Counted from the first letter of the stretch, positions 32,942-41,945 are shown. The stretch is DNA of 64,000 nt from JAXHMB01 sp034521755 (GCA_034521755.1 JAXHMB010000007.1:1-64000); one strand, 5' to 3'. Translations and numbers: made by a program. Notes: a model not told the origin generated them from the sequence alone.

Positions 32942-34126
32942 ATGAGCACTGATGTTTTAAACCCGTCCCAGAGCCTTTCTTTTGAGCTATCCGAAGACCA
33001 ACAATTAATCCGTGATTCCGTCCGTGATTTTGCCAAGCGCCATATTGCACCGGATGTAAAAGAGCGTGATGCCAGTAAAGAATTTCCACATGACCTTGTA
33101 GAAAAGCTTGCTGACCAGGGCCTTTTAGGGATGGTTCATGAAGAACAATATAATGGCGGTGGGGTTGGACATGTAAGTTTCTGCCTTATGATTGAAGAAA
33201 TTGCCCGATGGGATGCATCGCTTGCTCTCACTGTTGCTTCCCATACTTCTTTAGCCAGTGGTCATATTGCATTAGCCGGTAATCATGAACAAAAGAAACA
33301 GTATTTGTCACAACTTACTACCGGTGAAAAACTGGGTGCCTGGTGTCTTACCGAACCGGGATCAGGGAGTGATGCTTCAGGCATGAAAACTACGGCCGTA
33401 AAAAAAGGCGACAAATGGATTCTCAACGGAGCTAAGATTTTTATCACCCAGGGTTCTGTAGGCGGCATTTATATAGTTCTTGCCAAAACCGATCCTGACA
33501 AAGGCACCAAAGGCATCAGTACTTTTATTGTAGAGCGTGAATGGGATGGCGTTCAGCCCGGCAACAAGATGGAAAAACTGGGAATGAACTCCTCCGACAC
33601 TACCGAAGTCTATTTTGATAATGTAGAAGTTCCTGCTGAAAATCTACTTGGCGAAGAAGGCAAAGGCTTTATAGACACTATGAAAGTTCTCGATGGCGGA
33701 CGTATCGGTATCGGTGCCCTCTCAGTGGGCATTGCACGCGGTGCTTTGGAAGAATCACTAAAATATTCTGGTGAGAGAAAACAGTTTGGTTCACCTATCG
33801 GTGATTTTCAGTCTATAGAAAATAAACTGGCTGATATGGCTACCGAAATCGATGCCGCTCGTTTTCTTGTTCATCGTGCTGCCTGGCTGAAAGATCAGGG
33901 CAAACCTTTTACCAAAGAAGTATCGATGGCCAAGCTATTTGCTTCAGAGTTGGCGGTACGTGCCGCTGATGAAGCTGTTCAAATTCACGGCGGCTATGGC
34001 TATATCAAAGAATATCATGTAGAACGTTTTTTACGTGATGCCAAACTGATGACTATCGGGGAAGGCACCTCAGAAGTTCAGCGAATGATTATCGCCCGGG
34101 AGCTTAAGAAAGAATTCTGGGGATGA
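32942..34126 (+). CDS. Acyl-CoA dehydrogenase (short/branched-chain type)
   Basis: A 394-residue flavoprotein. LTEPGSGSDASGMKTTA (FAD-contact loop), AKIFITQGSVGGIYIV, SDTTEVYFDNVEVP, GALSVGIARGALEESLKYSG, ERKQFGSPI, and IHGGYGYIKEYHVERFLRDA with IGEGTSEVQRMIIAREL; the Glu of GEGTSE (about residue 374) is the catalytic base position of most family members. It oxidises acyl-CoA to enoyl-CoA, feeding ETF. Chain length cannot be set from sequence alone. Confidence 0.9.
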   Translation: MSTDVLNPSQSLSFELSEDQQLIRDSVRDFAKRHIAPDVKERDASKEFPHDLVEKLADQGLLGMVHEEQYNGGGVGHVSFCLMIEEIARWDASLALTVASHTSLASGHIALAGNHEQKKQYLSQLTTGEKLGAWCLTEPGSGSDASGMKTTAVKKGDKWILNGAKIFITQGSVGGIYIVLAKTDPDKGTKGISTFIVEREWDGVQPGNKMEKLGMNSSDTTEVYFDNVEVPAENLLGEEGKGFIDTMKVLDGGRIGIGALSVGIARGALEESLKYSGERKQFGSPIGDFQSIENKLADMATEIDAARFLVHRAAWLKDQGKPFTKEVSMAKLFASELAVRAADEAVQIHGGYGYIKEYHVERFLRDAKLMTIGEGTSEVQRMIIARELKKEFWG

Positions 34127-34131
34127 TTAAT

Positions 34132-34199
34132 GTTGAAAGTCAGCAAGTTGAAGGTTGAATATTTGACAAAGGCTTGACTTGCAGCCTGCAACTTTCAAC
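34132..34199. repeat. Empty inverted heptad pair between the two acyl-CoA dehydrogenase genes
   Basis: Left arm, top strand: GTTGAAA, GTCAGCA, (A), GTTGAAG, GTTGAAT (34132-34160). Right arm, minus strand: GTTGAAA, GTTGCAG, GCTGCAA, GTCAAGC (34172-34199). One single-base slip in the left arm. Confidence 0.75.
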
Positions 34200-34249
34200 C
34201 ATATCACTTACCTTCGATAAAAGAAAATACCATAAAAATAAATCATCAC

Positions 34250-35461
34250 ATGTCCAGCAATAGTTTTAACATCGACGACGCTTTTCAATTTGAATCAGAG
34301 CTGAACGAAGATGATCGGCTGATTATGGAGACCGCCCGTGACTATGCTCAGAGCAAGCTCGAGCCGCGTGCGCTGAAAGGAAACCAAGAAGAATATTTTG
34401 ATCCAGATATTGCTACCGAAATGGGTGAGCTTGGTTTACTGGGCTCTTATTTGCCGCCCGAGTATGGAGGGTCGGATGCTAGTCAAACAGCTTATGGACT
34501 CATAGCTCGCGAAGTTGAGCGCGTGGATTCGGGCTACCGCTCTTTTATGTCAGTACAGTCTTCCCTGGTGATGTACCCCATTTTTACTTTTGGAACCGAT
34601 GAACAAAAGGAACGATTCTTACCCAGGCTGGCATCCGGTGAAATTATTGGCTGTTTTGGACTCACTGAACCTGATCATGGCTCTGACCCCGGCTCCATGA
34701 CCACTACCGCAGTAAAGACTGATGGGGGCTGGATTTTAAATGGAGCAAAGATGTGGATTACCAACTCCCCTATTGCCGATGTTGCTGTTGTCTGGGCCAA
34801 AGCCAAAGAAAACAAAGACGACGAGGGCGTGATCCGCGGTTTCCTAGTGGAGAAAGATATGGATGGTTTCTCGGCCCCGGAGACAAAATACAAGATGTCA
34901 CTTCGTGCTTCTGAAACGGGAGAACTCGTTTTTGAAGATGTGTTTGTTCCTGACGAAAATACATTCCCGGACATCAAGGGACTTAAGGGGCCATTCAAAT
35001 GCCTGAACAGTGCCAGATATGGTATTGTATGGGGTGCCTTGGGTGCGGCTGAATTTTGCTATCAAAAAGCACGTCAGTATGTGATGGAACGCAAACAATT
35101 CGGACATCCGATTGCAGCCAATCAGCTGCCCCAAACCAAGCTGGCCAACATGCTTACTGATATTACGGCCATGCAAATGTTTGCCTGGAGGCTGGGTAAG
35201 CTGAAAGACGAAGGACGTGATCATCACACCATGACTTCCCTGGCTAAACGCCATAATTGCGGCACGGCCCTGGAAATTGCGCGTATTGCTCGCGATATGC
35301 ATGGCGCCAACGGCATCACCGGTGACTATCGCGTGATGCACCATGTAATGAACCTGGAATCTGTAAACACCTATGAAGGCACCTACGACATACACGGGCT
35401 GATTCTAGGTCGTGAAATTACCGGCATTCAGGCTTTTAAACCGCTGGGCAACCAGGGATAA
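34250..35461 (+). CDS. gcdH: Glutaryl-CoA dehydrogenase-type acyl-CoA dehydrogenase
   Basis: A 403-residue protein with the hallmarks of glutaryl-CoA dehydrogenases: SGYRSFMSVQSSLVMYPIFT with the substrate-binding Arg, IGCFGLTEPDHGSDPGSMTT, GAKMWITNSPIADVAVVWAK, LNSARYGIVWGALGAAEFCY, ERKQFGHPIAANQLPQTKLA, MHGANGITGDYRVMHHVMNL, and NTYEGTYDIH with catalytic Glu about residue 376. The family oxidatively decarboxylates glutaryl-CoA to crotonyl-CoA in lysine/tryptophan breakdown; some members only dehydrogenate. It shares the ETF cluster. Confidence 0.88.
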   Translation: MSSNSFNIDDAFQFESELNEDDRLIMETARDYAQSKLEPRALKGNQEEYFDPDIATEMGELGLLGSYLPPEYGGSDASQTAYGLIAREVERVDSGYRSFMSVQSSLVMYPIFTFGTDEQKERFLPRLASGEIIGCFGLTEPDHGSDPGSMTTTAVKTDGGWILNGAKMWITNSPIADVAVVWAKAKENKDDEGVIRGFLVEKDMDGFSAPETKYKMSLRASETGELVFEDVFVPDENTFPDIKGLKGPFKCLNSARYGIVWGALGAAEFCYQKARQYVMERKQFGHPIAANQLPQTKLANMLTDITAMQMFAWRLGKLKDEGRDHHTMTSLAKRHNCGTALEIARIARDMHGANGITGDYRVMHHVMNLESVNTYEGTYDIHGLILGREITGIQAFKPLGNQG

Positions 35462-35472
35462 ATTATTTAACC

Positions 35473-35991
35473 ATGAAAAAGTTATCAGTATCCTCAACTC
35501 TGTTCCTTCTTTGTTTCCTTTTTTTAGCATACAGCTCCCCGAAAACTCAAGAGGATTTAGATAAAACAACTTTTATTTTAGTTCGACACGCTGAAAAAGC
35601 GGATGACGGTACCGAAGACCCGCCGCTGAATGAAATGGGATGGGAACGAGCAGCAGCCTTGGCAAATCACCTGAAAGAAACCGATATCACAGCCATCTAT
35701 TGCACAAACTATAAACGCACCCGGCAAACAGTTCAACAAATTGCTGATGAAAAGGGACTGGAAATTAGAAGGCATGACCCTTTTGCAAAAACGACTTTGG
35801 ATTCAATGTTTCAAAGTGATGCCGGCGGAACCGTTCTTATTTCGGGTCATTCCAACACCACCCCCATGCTTGTAAATCAGCTGATTGGGCAAGAACGCTA
35901 TCAGCAGTTTGAAGACTCGGATTATGATAACCTGTTTATCGTGACAGCCTCAGAAAAAGGAAAGGGTACTGTTGTAAAGCTTACTTTCTAG
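35473..35991 (+). CDS. SixA/phosphoglycerate-mutase-like histidine phosphatase
   Basis: A 172-residue protein with a signal peptide (TLFLLCFLFLAYSSPKT). The mature part starts FILVRHAEKADDG, where RHA replaces the usual RHG, and has the second His in VLISGHSNTTPML. Histidine phosphatase superfamily, SixA-like in size. It starts 11 nt after gcdH, so it is probably co-transcribed. Being exported, it likely acts on an extracytoplasmic phosphate ester; the substrate is unknown. Confidence 0.8.
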   Translation: MKKLSVSSTLFLLCFLFLAYSSPKTQEDLDKTTFILVRHAEKADDGTEDPPLNEMGWERAAALANHLKETDITAIYCTNYKRTRQTVQQIADEKGLEIRRHDPFAKTTLDSMFQSDAGGTVLISGHSNTTPMLVNQLIGQERYQQFEDSDYDNLFIVTASEKGKGTVVKLTF

Positions 35992-35994
35992 CTG

Positions 35995-38064
35995 TTACTG
36001 CCAGTAAGCTACTTCTACACTGTCTCCCACTACTATGCGATCAACCACATCCATCCCGTCTGTAACATTGCCAAATAAGGTATAAAGTCCGTTCAGATGT
36101 GGCTTCCATTGATGCATGATAAAATACTGACTACCCTCAGTATCAGTACCCGAACTGGCAATACCTGCAGTACCTCGAACATATTCCAGTTCACTGGCCT
36201 CCGTGGGTATCACAAAATCGGGACCGGCAAATCCATCTTTAAGTGATATGTCCCCACCCTGTATTACAAAGTTGGGAATCACCCGGTGAAAAGGAACTCC
36301 ATTATATGCCCCGGACCTTGTTAAACTATCAATCACCGAAACCGTGGCGGGTGCCGAAAGTGGATTAAGCTGAACTTTAATAGTTCCCCTATTGGTCTCC
36401 AGCACCCAAACAGGATGTTCGCCAAGCTTCCAGAAGTTTGTCCAATTAGGAGATCGGAATTCTCTAGCTTCAGGTTCTTCTGCTTCGACATCCCAACCGG
36501 CATCCGCCAAAGAGCGGTTTAAGGGCGCATATCCTTCTGCAGCTAATGAATCAATCACCGGCTGCCCCTGCTGTTCAAAGCGTTCTTTATATAAACGGCC
36601 AAAGGCCTGATAGACTTGAACGTCTTCCGGTAACTTAAAAGCTGACAAGGCTTCATTTATTTGCGAAAAATCATTCTCGCTAAACAAGCTTTCATTGCCT
36701 AGAATATTTTCTGCCCTCACAGTAACTCCACGATCGTTCAGTGCAAGCGCCGCAAACACAATATTGCGTGCTTCTGTTCTCATTTCATCAGTCTTCTCCT
36801 CATCAGGTAATGAGTCCCAATAACTGGTTAATGAGGAAATGGCATAAGAAGACGGCATTGATCTTCCTTCTTCAATAATTCTCATCAGCCGGTCGAGATA
36901 TTTTTGTGAACTTTCTTCAATCTGCCAGATTTCTAATACTTTTGGCAATAAGTACACATTCTCATCAGCTACTTTTTCTAGTCGTTGTGCATGCTGAGAA
37001 ACCAATGAAGAATCAACTTTAGCCGCTGCTTCCAAACCGTATGTCCATACAAAAGAATGAGTCCGTGGATTGGGAAGTAGCTCATTGACTAAATAATTGT
37101 TCAGGTTATTTCCTTTTCTAAATTGCCCGTCAAGATTTACCAGTGCCTGCTGAACAACATGCGGGTTTTGATGACGCAACAGGATACTTGCAGCAAGTTG
37201 CGTGTCATCATTGAGCTCTACATCATTTAAAGCCTGAGATAACTCAACTGACAGCTGAGTATGTCTATCCAATTCCTCTTCTGAATTATAATAGAGTGTT
37301 GTTTCATAAAGTGCCAGTTCAGGAATAATGCCTGTAACAAATTGGTCAACCTTTACACTGTTCCCAATTCCGTAAAGCTGCCACTGTTGGTAAATGGCTG
37401 ACTTTATTTCTGAGCTTAATGCAGGCTCGCGATTTCGATCACGATAATAGGCATATAAATATGCCCGAGTTATTAGCGGATCTTCAACAAGAAATGCTCG
37501 CTCTATAATTTTAATCTGCTGTACTGAAGATAACGAATGAGTACGCATCAACCGAGCTATGGCCAAAGCAGCATCATATTCATACTCACTACCGGCAATT
37601 TCATCAAAATGATTCATCAAAAATTCCAATGATCGTTCATCTCCCTGCCTGCCAAAAATCCTGGAAATATCGGAGCGGTTCCCCACATTTGCATTCCAGA
37701 ACTTTTCCAAGGTCCTGAGCTGAGAAGATGTCAGCTCTTGAAAAGCCAGCGGGAACCATGCCAGTCTATTTTCACTGGCTTCTGCTTTTTCTATCAAAGC
37801 GTCTACATCTTCAACGGGTGTGCTGGCTAAGGCTTTCCAACCTAAATCCTGAACGTGTTGCTTGTTGTGATCCAAGTAAGTAGAAATGGTTGATGCATCG
37901 CGACTGGCAATGCTCTCAAACAGTGCAGGATAAGCTTCTTTAAGTTCTTCATCCTGAATAGGTGTTACTGTCGGAAATGGATTATCGTCTTTGGTATATT
38001 CTGAGATAAAAAATATCAGTGCCAGTAAACCGATAAAGATGTAGATTGCGCGCCTGGGGATCAT
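35995..38064 (-). CDS. HEAT-like repeat protein with C-terminal cyclophilin-type peptidyl-prolyl isomerase
   Basis: A 689-residue protein. An N-terminal membrane anchor or signal (AIYIFIGLLALIFFISEY) is followed by about 480 residues of alpha-helical repeats (for example RSLEFLMNHFDEIAGSEYEY, AALAIARLM). The C-terminal 160 residues are a cyclophilin: IKVQLNPLSAPATVSVIDSL, GVPFHRVIPNFVIQGGD, GTAGIASSGTDTEGSQYFIM, GLYTLFGNVTDGMDVVDRI. Cyclophilins catalyse proline isomerisation during protein folding; the location is periplasmic or membrane-facing. Convergent with the SixA-like gene (3 nt apart). Confidence 0.88.
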   Translation of the reverse strand: MIPRRAIYIFIGLLALIFFISEYTKDDNPFPTVTPIQDEELKEAYPALFESIASRDASTISTYLDHNKQHVQDLGWKALASTPVEDVDALIEKAEASENRLAWFPLAFQELTSSQLRTLEKFWNANVGNRSDISRIFGRQGDERSLEFLMNHFDEIAGSEYEYDAALAIARLMRTHSLSSVQQIKIIERAFLVEDPLITRAYLYAYYRDRNREPALSSEIKSAIYQQWQLYGIGNSVKVDQFVTGIIPELALYETTLYYNSEEELDRHTQLSVELSQALNDVELNDDTQLAASILLRHQNPHVVQQALVNLDGQFRKGNNLNNYLVNELLPNPRTHSFVWTYGLEAAAKVDSSLVSQHAQRLEKVADENVYLLPKVLEIWQIEESSQKYLDRLMRIIEEGRSMPSSYAISSLTSYWDSLPDEEKTDEMRTEARNIVFAALALNDRGVTVRAENILGNESLFSENDFSQINEALSAFKLPEDVQVYQAFGRLYKERFEQQGQPVIDSLAAEGYAPLNRSLADAGWDVEAEEPEAREFRSPNWTNFWKLGEHPVWVLETNRGTIKVQLNPLSAPATVSVIDSLTRSGAYNGVPFHRVIPNFVIQGGDISLKDGFAGPDFVIPTEASELEYVRGTAGIASSGTDTEGSQYFIMHQWKPHLNGLYTLFGNVTDGMDVVDRIVVGDSVEVAYWQ

Positions 38065-38096
38065 ATGGATAGCCTATTTTTAAAAGTGACTGAATA

Positions 38097-38261
38097 TTAG
38101 TCTTCTTTCCTTTTAACTGTTTCCAATTTCCCATTGGCATCTTTTCGGGCTTCGTGCAGCTGGGAATCCTTAATCCAGGCCCGGCCTCCGTCATGCTGCA
38201 ATCTTTTGGTGTTCTTATAGGTAAACGCCTGTTTATGCAAGTCCGGTAATTTCTTTTTCAT
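38097..38261 (-). CDS. Small basic protein of unknown function
   Basis: A 54-residue frame, MKKKLPDLHKQAFTYKN then HDGGRAWIKDSQLHEARKDA and ending VKRKED. Rich in Lys, His and Asp, with no hydrophobic segment. It starts and stops cleanly in the gap between rplU and the HEAT-like/cyclophilin gene, and its composition is protein-like. I do not recognise the family; confirmation needs homologues. Confidence 0.5.
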   Translation of the reverse strand: MKKKLPDLHKQAFTYKNTKRLQHDGGRAWIKDSQLHEARKDANGKLETVKRKED

Positions 38262-38333
38262 TGTATAAAATTTTGAGTTTTCATTTGCTACAAAATACTA
38301 TTTAGAAAACTACAATTCAGCATCTTTTTTGCT

Positions 38334-38363
38334 TTGTATTAAACTGTATAACCCTTATATTTG
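38334..38363 (+). promoter_or_regulatory. Bacteroidota-type promoter of rplU-rpmA
   Basis: TTG at 38334-38336 is followed, 19 nt later, by TATATTTG at 38356-38363, an exact match to the Bacteroidota minus-7 consensus TAnnTTTG with the accepted spacing to the minus-33 TTG. It lies 46 nt upstream of the rplU start, leaving a short untranslated leader. Confidence 0.7.
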
Positions 38364-38409
38364 GAGTCTCTTGCGAAAAGAATTTTTATAACTTTAAAAT
38401 CATATATAG

Positions 38410-38946
38410 ATGTACGCAGTAGTAGAAATTGGCGGTCATCAGTACCGTGTTTCGGAAGGCGATGTCCTCTTTGTTGACAGACAACATGAAGAAGCGGGCA
38501 ATTCGCTTACATTTGATCGAATTTTCCTTATCAATGATGGCAACGGCAATGTAAATGTGGGCAAGCCTACTGTTGAAGGCGCCAGCATTGAAGCTACATT
38601 ACTTGATAATGTGAAAGCTGACAAAGTCATTGTATTTAAGAAAAAGCGCCGAAAAGGTTACAAGGTTAAAAGAGGACATCGTCAGCCGATGTCTCAAATT
38701 GAGATAAATGAAATCTCAACTTCCGGCTCAACCAAAACCAAAAAGAAAAAGGCTTCCAAAAAATCAGAAAAGAAAGAAACCAAGAAAGAAGCTAAATCAG
38801 CTGATAAGGTTTCTACGGATATGACAGCAAAAGAGGCAATAGCTCATATCAAAGATACGCCTTTAAAAGAACTCAAAGGTTTTGTACCCAAGGATGAAGA
38901 AAGAGTTACCGTTCAACGGGCTTGGGACAGTAAGCAAGAAGACTAA
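38410..38946 (+). CDS. rplU: 50S ribosomal protein L21 with long C-terminal extension
   Basis: A 178-residue protein. The first 103 residues are L21: MYAVVEIGGHQYRVSEGDVL, VGKPTVEGASIEATLL, VIVFKKKRRKGYKVKRGHRQ. A 75-residue tail follows, made of a Lys-rich linker (TKKKKASKKSEKKETKKEAK) and a short acidic domain (DMTAKEAIAHIKDTPLKELK and KDEERVTVQRAWDSK). L21 is a 23S-rRNA-binding protein. Extended L21 proteins occur in Bacteroidota-related groups. Followed by rpmA after 20 nt. Confidence 0.96.
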   Translation: MYAVVEIGGHQYRVSEGDVLFVDRQHEEAGNSLTFDRIFLINDGNGNVNVGKPTVEGASIEATLLDNVKADKVIVFKKKRRKGYKVKRGHRQPMSQIEINEISTSGSTKTKKKKASKKSEKKETKKEAKSADKVSTDMTAKEAIAHIKDTPLKELKGFVPKDEERVTVQRAWDSKQED

Positions 38947-38966
38947 TTCAAAGATTTTAATTTGTT

Positions 38967-39221
38967 ATGGCACATAAGAAAGGACAAGGATCTACAAAGA
39001 ACGGTCGCGATTCGATATCGAAACGACTGGGTGTAAAAAAGTATGGCGGTGAAGTTGTTCGCGCTGGTAATATTATTGTACGTCAGCGTGGTACAAAATT
39101 TCATCCCGGAGAAAATGTTGGTCGCGGCAAGGATGATACACTTTTTGCCAAAGCTGACGGGAAAGTAATGTTTCGCGTTCGTTCAGGTGGACGCAAATAT
39201 GTGAGCGTCGAACCGGCATAA
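38967..39221 (+). CDS. rpmA: 50S ribosomal protein L27
   Basis: An 84-residue protein with the family's fixed N-terminus MAHKKGQGSTKNGRDS, KRLGVKKYGGEVVRAGNIIV, RQRGTKFHPGENVGRGKDDT and the terminal VSVEPA. L27 reaches the peptidyl transferase centre. The N-terminus begins MAHKKG directly, without the cleavable extension seen in Firmicutes. Forms the rplU-rpmA operon that ends at the terminator at 39241. Confidence 0.98.
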   Translation: MAHKKGQGSTKNGRDSISKRLGVKKYGGEVVRAGNIIVRQRGTKFHPGENVGRGKDDTLFAKADGKVMFRVRSGGRKYVSVEPA

Positions 39222-39240
39222 CGTATTTTAAAAAGCTTAA

Positions 39241-39278
39241 AAGCCTTAATTCCATTTCAGGAATTAAGGCTTTTTTTA
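39241..39278 (+). terminator. Rho-independent terminator of rplU-rpmA
   Basis: A perfect 13-bp stem, AAGCCTTAATTCC / GGAATTAAGGCTT, with a 6-nt loop, followed by a T-rich run (TTTTTTTATTTATT starts within the stem's end). It lies 20 nt after the rpmA stop. Confidence 0.92.
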
Positions 39279-39290
39279 TTTATTGAAAGT

Positions 39291-39944
39291 ATGAAATCTA
39301 TATCTATTGACGGAAAAACTGAGCTGGCGGTAAACACTCTTTTTTGCATTGGGCGAAATTATGCCAAGCATGCTGAAGAGCTGGATAATGAAGTCCCATC
39401 TAAGCCTATGGTCTTTCTTAAGCCGAACAGCAGCATCATATTTGATGGCGATATAATCAGCCTTCCTTCTCTAAGTAAAGAAGTGCATCATGAAGTTGAA
39501 CTTGTAGCAGCCATAGGAAAAGAAGGAAAAAATATTGCAGAAAATAATGCCTTGGATTATGTAGCCGGATACGGGATTGGCATTGATGTTACTGCTCGTG
39601 ATATTCAACAAGAAGCTAAAAATAAGTCTCATCCCTGGTCTGTTGCCAAAGGATTCGACACTTTTGCTCCCGTTAGCACTTTTGTAGCTGCAGATAAAAT
39701 TACCGATCCACAGAATTTAGAACTTTCTATACTTGTAAATGGTAAAGTACGTCAGCACGGCTACACAAAACATATGATCTTCTCTGTTGCAACGTTGATT
39801 TCGTATCTTTCCAATATTTTTACGCTACAACCCGGAGATCTTATTTTTACAGGAACTCCAGAAGGGGTTTCTCCAATTAAATCAGGAGACCAAGTGAAAG
39901 CAAATCTCCATGATTATACGAGTTTAAATGTGAGCGTTTCCTAA
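39291..39944 (+). CDS. Fumarylacetoacetate hydrolase (FAH) family protein
   Basis: A 217-residue protein of FAHD1 size. IGRNYAKHAEELDNEVPSKP, MVFLKPNSSI, VHHEVELVAAIGKEGKNI with the metal-binding His and Glu, YGIGIDVTARDIQQEAKNKS, HPWSVAKGFDTFAPVSTFV, and LQPGDLIFTGTPEGVSPIKS. FAHD1-type enzymes act as acylpyruvases, oxaloacetate decarboxylases or oxaloacetate tautomerases; the sequence does not choose. It sits 12 nt before the M23 peptidase gene in the same direction. Confidence 0.88.
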   Translation: MKSISIDGKTELAVNTLFCIGRNYAKHAEELDNEVPSKPMVFLKPNSSIIFDGDIISLPSLSKEVHHEVELVAAIGKEGKNIAENNALDYVAGYGIGIDVTARDIQQEAKNKSHPWSVAKGFDTFAPVSTFVAADKITDPQNLELSILVNGKVRQHGYTKHMIFSVATLISYLSNIFTLQPGDLIFTGTPEGVSPIKSGDQVKANLHDYTSLNVSVS

Positions 39945-39956
39945 TTGCCTGTTGAT

Positions 39957-41897
39957 ATGAGCTCTATCAAAATTTCTATTATCCTTTCTATACTGTTAAC
40001 GCCGTTTTTGTGTTTGGCTCAGAACGGATCTAATAATTCATTTGATCCATCTACAGCAACATACATCTGGCCTACGGATGCCAGCTCTCATTTAACTTCT
40101 ACCTTTGCTGAAACGCGTTCTGCCCATTTCCATTCAGCCCTGGACATCAAAACATGGGGACGTAAGGGCTATAAAGTATTTGCCACCCGAAGTGGAGTTT
40201 TGCATCGTATTGCTATTGGGCCTAACGGCTATGGGAAAGTTTTGTACTTAAGACATGAAAACAATACCTATTCCGTTTACGCACATCTTCTTCGGTTTGA
40301 AGAAAACATTCAGCAGCTGGCCGATTCGATCAGATTGCAGGATTACTCATTTGAAATTGATCGCAACGTTGAACATCTGAATATCCGTGTTAAGCAAGGT
40401 GATGTGATCGGGCTGACGGGTGCTTCAGGCATTGGGCCTCCGCATCTGCATTTCGAACTTCGAACGCCAAGCCACGAGCCTTTCAATCCACTTCTGACAA
40501 ACTTAAATGTTGAGGATACCATCGCTCCTCAATTTTCCAGGCTTTCTGTAGAACCACTGGCAATTGAATCCAAAATTGAAGGAGAAAATAGAATCTTTAC
40601 CAAGAGAGCCTGGAAGAATAATGGCAGCTACACCTTTGGCAGTATAGATATCAGCGGACCGGTAGGTCTTGGAATTGACGTTTTTGACCAAGCTAATGGA
40701 GTGTATAATGCCTATGCCGTCTATGAACTCAAAATGTTTGTTGATGACAGTCTCCGGTTTCATTCAAAAACAAACCAGTTCTCATACCTTGAGACAAATC
40801 AGATGTTTATTGATCGGGTATATCCCCTGCTGGAAAAATATAATGCAGGCTATCAGCGTCTCTACATTAAAAAAGGCAACACACTTCCTTTTTATGAATC
40901 CAGAGACCGTAATGCAGAATTACACCTTGCCCCCGGAGATCACAGATTAAGAATTATCGCCAAAGACTATTTTGGAAATAAAAGTGAAGCATCTGCAACC
41001 TTGCGGGTTCCTGCTTCGAGCAAGAAAGCCGGGCGGATTGATTTTAACCCCCCAAAACAGAATGAACCAGTACAGTTAAAACCAAATCAATGGTCTTGGT
41101 TTGATGATTGGGTAAATATCCCTTCCGAACAGGCCCGAAACCTTACTCTTGCTCTCTCAGCCTCGTCAGATATAATAGTTGAGGATAGTCAATTAAGGGT
41201 GAAGCTAGACCAGAAAAAAGACTTTTTTTTCAGAGGCTCATATAAAAGTCATTTTATTGCAAGACGAATCTCAGCAGATTCAATATCATTTATTCCCTCC
41301 AGCACAGATCAAAGCTTTGTTCGATTTGATCCCGGCACTTTTTATGAAGACGCATCTTCAGCTCTCTACATTCAGCAGTTCGCGGCCGATTCAATAAAAG
41401 CAGAAGTCCTGCCTTCCAGCCAACCTCTAAAAAACTCGTTCAAACTGGCTATTGAACTGGATTCCATTCAACAAAAAATGCCTAAGCTTTCTGTCTACAG
41501 CTTCAACGAAAGAAAGCAAAAGCTGAATTATTTGGAATCCACAAGGGTGAAAAACTATTTGTTTGCCAATCCGGAACAGCTGGGAACATTCTATGTGCTC
41601 CAAGATACCTCTCCTCCTTTGTTGAAAAATGCCAGGTTACATCAAAGAGAAGATGGACAATGGCTTATATATATTGAAGCCACAGATGATTTGGCCGGCA
41701 TTAATCATAAAACGGCATCAATTTCTGTGAATGGAGCAAGGGGAATAGCAGAGTTCGAACCTGAAGATGACCGCCTGGTGTATTATCACCCTGATTTTAA
41801 ACCAACTCCTCAAATGAAAATATCGGCATCCGTTGAGGATATGGAAGGCAATAAAACCAATGCCAGTTTTCAGCTTGTCTCAGAAAGTGATAAATAA
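39957..41897 (+). CDS. M23-family metallopeptidase (large, secreted)
   Basis: A 646-residue protein. The ATG at 39957 is chosen since it begins the signal peptide (ISIILSILLTPFLCLAQ); a TTG 12 nt upstream is in frame. The LytM fold at residues 35-175 carries the zinc ligands HFHSALDI (His and Asp) and PPHLHFELR (HxH). The remaining 470 residues are beta-rich domains with no catalytic motif I recognise. M23 enzymes cut peptidoglycan cross-links or activate amidases; the long C-terminal part resembles proteins that bind partners. A hairpin at 41900-41923 follows. Confidence 0.85.
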   Translation: MSSIKISIILSILLTPFLCLAQNGSNNSFDPSTATYIWPTDASSHLTSTFAETRSAHFHSALDIKTWGRKGYKVFATRSGVLHRIAIGPNGYGKVLYLRHENNTYSVYAHLLRFEENIQQLADSIRLQDYSFEIDRNVEHLNIRVKQGDVIGLTGASGIGPPHLHFELRTPSHEPFNPLLTNLNVEDTIAPQFSRLSVEPLAIESKIEGENRIFTKRAWKNNGSYTFGSIDISGPVGLGIDVFDQANGVYNAYAVYELKMFVDDSLRFHSKTNQFSYLETNQMFIDRVYPLLEKYNAGYQRLYIKKGNTLPFYESRDRNAELHLAPGDHRLRIIAKDYFGNKSEASATLRVPASSKKAGRIDFNPPKQNEPVQLKPNQWSWFDDWVNIPSEQARNLTLALSASSDIIVEDSQLRVKLDQKKDFFFRGSYKSHFIARRISADSISFIPSSTDQSFVRFDPGTFYEDASSALYIQQFAADSIKAEVLPSSQPLKNSFKLAIELDSIQQKMPKLSVYSFNERKQKLNYLESTRVKNYLFANPEQLGTFYVLQDTSPPLLKNARLHQREDGQWLIYIEATDDLAGINHKTASISVNGARGIAEFEPEDDRLVYYHPDFKPTPQMKISASVEDMEGNKTNASFQLVSESDK

Positions 41898-41923
41898 AAA
41901 AGGAGACCCACAAGAGTCTCCTT
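41893..41923 (-). terminator. Terminator for the ridA operon (minus strand)
   Basis: Stem AAGGAGAC/GTCTCCTT (41900-41907 with 41916-41923). On the minus strand it is followed by TTTTTTATTT, so it ends the alpha/beta hydrolase-ridA transcript. It may also slow transcription from the M23 gene side, but no T-run follows on that strand. Confidence 0.7.
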
Positions 41924-41945
41924 GAAAATAATGATTATTCCAATA

